Source of the DNA: Alphaproteobacteria bacterium MarineAlpha3_Bin4
Lineage (GTDB): Bacteria; Pseudomonadota; Alphaproteobacteria; Rhodospirillales; Casp-alpha2
Assembly (NCBI GenBank): GCA_002938045.1
Contig: PTLJ01000053.1
Coordinates: 1-8,349 of the forward strand
DNA: 8,349 nt
Direction: 5' to 3'
Under the pieces are notes generated by a model. The model had not been told where the DNA came from. It saw only the letters and a program-made list of their open reading frames with translations, and did no database searches. Below, piece after piece: positions 6,297 to 8,349 of this stretch. Every line of letters starts with the position of its first letter. Position 1 is the stretch's first letter. The position numbers and the translations under genes are program-made.

Positions 6297-7490
6297 TCAC
6301 GTCAGCCGCTCCACAGCTACAGCCACGGCCTCACCGCCGCCAATGCAGAGCGAGGCAACACCTTTTTTCAGGTCGTACTTCTCCAGCGCATTTATTAACG
6401 TGACAATGATTCGCCCGCCCGACGCACCAACCGGATGTCCCAACGCGCACGCACCACCGTGCACGTTGACGCGGTCATGGGCAATGTCTAGATCACGCAT
6501 GGCAGCCATGGTGACAACGGCGAAAGCCTCGTTGATCTCGTAGAGATCGACACCGCGATTGGACCAACCAGACTTGTCAAGCACCTTCTCGACAGCGCCG
6601 ATGGGCGCAGTCGTAAACCATTGCGGCTCCTGGCTGTGGGTGGCGTGATTCTGGATCAACGCGAGCGGTGTCAATCCCCGCTTCTCGGCCTCCGTGCGTT
6701 TCATCAGCACTAGCGCCGCGCCGCCGTCGGAGAGCGAACTCGAATTGGCCGGCGTCACCGTGCCGTCCTTGCGAAAGGCGGGCTTGAGAGTAGGTATCTT
6801 CTCAATGTTGGCGGTAAAAGGTTGCTCGTCACGCACGACCGTCGACTTGCCCTTGCGGGTCTTTACCGTCACCGGCTCGATCTCGGACGCGAAGGTCCCG
6901 TCCTCGGTCGCTTTCTGGGCTCGGGCCAGGCTCTCGATGGCGAATGAGTCCTGAGCCTCGCGTGTAAACTGGTAGTGCTCGGCGCAATCCTCAGCAAAGG
7001 CGCCCATCAGTTTGCCTTCCTCATAGGCATCCTCAAGCCCGTCCGTAAACATGTGATCGCGGACTACGTCGCTGTGCCCGAGCCGGTAGCCATCGCGGGC
7101 TTTCTCCAGCAGATAGGGTGCATTGGACATGCTCTCCATGCCGCCAGCGACCATGACGTTGTGCGAGCCCGCCTTAATGTTATCGTGCGCCAGCATCGTC
7201 GCTTTCATTGCCGATCCACACATTTTTGAGATCGTTGTCGCCCCAGCCGACCATGGGATGCCCGCATTGTGTGCCGCTTGGCGGCTCGGCGCTTGTTTTA
7301 CACCAGCAAATAGGCAGAGCCCCATGATCACGTCGTCGACATTGTCCGGTGAGACGCCGGCCCGTTCCAGTGCCCCGCGAATGGCGACGCCCCCGAGTTC
7401 GGGTGCCCTAGTATCTTTCAGCGTTCCGCCGAAGCCACCCATGGGCGTGCGCGCGGCTCCAACGATGACAATTGGGTCTTTTTCGTTCAT
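6297..7490 (-). CDS. Acetyl-CoA C-acetyltransferase (thiolase)
   Basis: A 397-residue thiolase, full length for the family. The nucleophilic Cys91 is in ISKMCGSAMKA, the NEAF box is at 320-323, His352 is in GGACALGHPVGASGGR, and the second active-site Cys382 is in SLCIGGGEA. The N-terminus IVIVGAARTPMGGFGGTL is standard. It has GGACALGHP where most relatives have GGAIALGHP. Sequence style (biosynthetic/AtoB-like tetrameric thiolases, with ANSSSLSDGGAALVLM) suggests acetoacetyl-CoA plus CoA to two acetyl-CoA or the reverse, fitting the products of leucine degradation, but a broader 3-ketoacyl-CoA range cannot be ruled out. The ATG at 7490 has a good ribosome site, GAGGAAA (7504-7498), seven bases away. 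The start overlaps by ATGA the end of a tiny upstream frame. It lies 99 bases after the isovaleryl-CoA dehydrogenase stop and 33 before the SDR. Confidence 0.95.
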   Translation of the reverse strand: MNEKDPIVIVGAARTPMGGFGGTLKDTRAPELGGVAIRGALERAGVSPDNVDDVIMGLCLFAGVKQAPSRQAAHNAGIPWSAGATTISKMCGSAMKATMLAHDNIKAGSHNVMVAGGMESMSNAPYLLEKARDGYRLGHSDVVRDHMFTDGLEDAYEEGKLMGAFAEDCAEHYQFTREAQDSFAIESLARAQKATEDGTFASEIEPVTVKTRKGKSTVVRDEQPFTANIEKIPTLKPAFRKDGTVTPANSSSLSDGGAALVLMKRTEAEKRGLTPLALIQNHATHSQEPQWFTTAPIGAVEKVLDKSGWSNRGVDLYEINEAFAVVTMAAMRDLDIAHDRVNVHGGACALGHPVGASGGRIIVTLINALEKYDLKKGVASLCIGGGEAVAVAVERLT

Positions 7491-7579
7491 GCGGATATTT
7501 CCTCACTAGTTTTCGACGAATCGTGGTGCATCAGATCTCCTTTGCTCTTCTTGAAGCTAAGCTTCATTTCGATTGCCAA
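7487..7579 (-). CDS. Possible 14-30 residue leader peptide before the thiolase
   Basis: A short frame fills the gap after isovaleryl-CoA dehydrogenase. From TTG at 7579 it encodes 30 residues; internal ATGs at 7567 and 7531 give 26 or 14 residues. The shortest form, MHHDSSKTSEEISA, has the best signal: AAAGGAG (7543-7537), five bases before its ATG. The TTG form follows AAGGAGGT at the dehydrogenase stop. All end at TGA (7489-7487), which overlaps the thiolase ATG in the arrangement ATGA. The first half is Lys-rich, the second acidic; no leucine or valine run is present, so a classical amino-acid attenuator is unlikely. I recognise no family. It may be a coupling leader, a small protein, or simply a vestige of a lost gene. 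Support is from ribosome sites and the overlap only. Confidence 0.35.
   Translation of the reverse strand: MAIEMKLSFKKSKGDLMHHDSSKTSEEISA
7537..7543 (-). promoter_or_regulatory. Strong Shine-Dalgarno ahead of the 14-residue frame
   Basis: AAAGGAG on the minus strand stands five bases before ATG at 7531. It is a better ribosome site than those of most full-size genes in this window, yet the only frame it can serve is the 14-codon one ending in the thiolase start. This is the main reason to take that frame seriously. Confidence 0.5.
7552..7566 (-). repeat. Short inverted repeat within the mini-frame
   Basis: TGAAGC and GCTTCA form six pairs around a three-base loop. The stem begins within the internal ATG at 7567 and lies between the two Shine-Dalgarno sequences. 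No T run follows on the transcribed strand, so it is not a terminator. Small and AT-rich enough that it may be chance. Confidence 0.25.
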
Positions 7580-7583
7580 TACA

Positions 7584-7591
7584 ACCTCCTT
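7584..7591 (-). promoter_or_regulatory. Consensus Shine-Dalgarno overlapping the dehydrogenase stop codon
   Basis: AAGGAGGT on the minus strand includes the last two bases of the TAA stop (7592-7590) of isovaleryl-CoA dehydrogenase. The nearest start is TTG at 7579, five bases beyond GGAGG; the next ATG is at 7567, which is rather far. It matches the anti-Shine-Dalgarno end of 16S rRNA almost fully and could hold terminating ribosomes for re-initiation. Confidence 0.5.
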
Positions 7592-8349
7592 ACCCCGTCT
7601 CCTCAAACAACTCGCGGCCGATCATCCAACGGCGAATTTCAGACGTGCCGGCACCGATCTCGTAGAGCTTGGCGTCCCGCAATAGTCGCCCAGTTGGGGA
7701 TTCATTGATATAGCCCATACCGCCGAGACATTGAATCGCCTCAAGCGCCATCCAGGTCGCCTTTTCTGCTGCGTAAAGGATCGCCCCTGCGGCGTCCTTG
7801 CGCGAAGCGCCACCGTGGTCGCAGGCTTGGGCGACGGCATAGACATAGGCCTTGGCGGCATTCATGGTGGTATACATATCGGCAAGTTTGCCTTGCATGA
7901 GTTGAAAGGCCCCGATCGGCTCACCAAACTGCTTACGATCGTGGACGTAAGGTAGCACCACGTCCATGCATGCCTGCATGATGCCGGTGGGGCCGCCAGC
8001 CAGCACAAGGCGCTCATAATCGAGGCCGCTCATCAGGACCTTGACGCCGTGCCCCTCGCCGCCGAGCAGATTCTCCTCCGGCACCTCGCAGTCCTCAAAC
8101 ACAAGCTCGCAGGTATTTGAGCCGCGCATGCCCAGCTTATCAAGCTTCTGCGCTGTCGAAAAACCCTTGAATCCATGCTCAATGATGAAGGCACTAATGC
8201 CCTTGCTGCCGGCATCGGGGTCGGTTTTGGCGTAGATGACCAGCGTCTTGGCGTCGGGGCCGTTGGTGATCCACATCTTGGAGCCGTTGAGGAAGTAACG
8301 ATCGCCCTTCTTATCGGCCCTTAGCCTCATGCCAACCACGTCGGAACCA
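7590..8349 (-). CDS. liuA: Isovaleryl-CoA dehydrogenase (N-terminus outside the window)
   Basis: This FAD enzyme oxidises isovaleryl-CoA to 3-methylcrotonyl-CoA and passes electrons to electron-transfer flavoprotein. The window holds the last 252 residues of an expected 390 or so; reading is open to base 8349, beginning GSDVVGMRLRADKKGDRYFLNG and the FAD-contacting KMWITNGPDA. LSGLDYERLVLAGGP-like sequence (here SGLDYERLVLAGGP) carries the catalytic Glu that in isovaleryl-CoA dehydrogenase lies on helix G (Glu254 in the human enzyme). The place of the usual acyl-CoA dehydrogenase base near the C-terminus reads YEIGAGTSEIRR, with no Glu at the MCAD-type position, which again singles out the isovaleryl type. 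Also visible are DRKQFGEPIGAFQLMQGKLADM and QCLGGMGYINESPTGRLLRDAK. It is the first visible gene of the operon, so the promoter and any liuR-type regulator lie beyond the right edge. ivd is a synonym. Confidence 0.95.
   Translation of the reverse strand, partial: GSDVVGMRLRADKKGDRYFLNGSKMWITNGPDAKTLVIYAKTDPDAGSKGISAFIIEHGFKGFSTAQKLDKLGMRGSNTCELVFEDCEVPEENLLGGEGHGVKVLMSGLDYERLVLAGGPTGIMQACMDVVLPYVHDRKQFGEPIGAFQLMQGKLADMYTTMNAAKAYVYAVAQACDHGGASRKDAAGAILYAAEKATWMALEAIQCLGGMGYINESPTGRLLRDAKLYEIGAGTSEIRRWMIGRELFEETG

Noticed and set aside
6121..6543. Open frame of 140 codons on the plus strand
   Set aside because: It is antisense to the SDR and thiolase genes across their junction and has no family motif.
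1..8349. CRISPR arrays, tRNA or rRNA genes, insertion sequences, toxin-antitoxin or defence genes
   Set aside because: No regularly spaced repeats, cloverleaf-like segments, transposase motifs or defence-type domains were seen; the window is almost wholly metabolic coding sequence.

Overview
The window reads as a chromosomal piece of an alphaproteobacterium, with moderately high GC by eye. This rests on the DUF1489 gene at the left edge (a family I recall as essentially alphaproteobacterial) and on the style of the small response regulator with its GPDRRRR tail. The exact lineage is inference; something Rhodospirillales-like would fit. Every gene I can support lies on the minus strand, so transcription runs from high to low coordinates. 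The plus strand holds only shadow frames.

In transcription order, the core is a leucine/isovalerate degradation (liu) cluster. It has isovaleryl-CoA dehydrogenase (7590-8349, N-terminus outside the window), an acetyl-CoA acetyltransferase-type thiolase (6297-7490), an SDR oxidoreductase (5580-6263), a DsbA-fold/2-hydroxychromene-2-carboxylate isomerase-like protein (4956-5558), a single-domain rhodanese (4515-4922), the carboxyltransferase (beta) subunit of 3-methylcrotonyl-CoA carboxylase (2891-4498) and a methylglutaconyl-CoA hydratase-type crotonase (2093-2887). A stand-alone receiver-domain response regulator follows (1439-1981), then hydroxymethylglutaryl-CoA lyase (418-1323) and a DUF1489 protein running off the left edge (1-421).

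The liu enzymes here cover isovaleryl-CoA to 3-methylcrotonyl-CoA, then (with a biotin-bearing alpha subunit not seen here) 3-methylglutaconyl-CoA, HMG-CoA, and finally acetoacetate plus acetyl-CoA. The thiolase can act on acetoacetyl-CoA once acetoacetate is activated; no CoA transferase or synthetase for that is visible. From 8349 down to 2093 the genes are packed at 3-33 nt spacing apart from one 99-nt gap, as in one operon. That gap carries two strong Shine-Dalgarno sequences and a tiny frame that ends in an ATGA overlap with the thiolase start.

The layout departs from the textbook liuABCDE order in two ways. Four genes (thiolase, SDR, DsbA-like, rhodanese) separate the dehydrogenase from the carboxylase beta subunit. 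The place between hydratase and lyase, where the biotin carboxylase alpha subunit often lies, holds a response regulator with its own near-consensus sigma70-type promoter. I see no rRNA, tRNA, CRISPR array, insertion sequence or phage gene, and no non-coding gap longer than about 115 bases. No wholly new system is evident. The points most worth a second look are the mini-frame, the regulator insertion and the accessory quartet.
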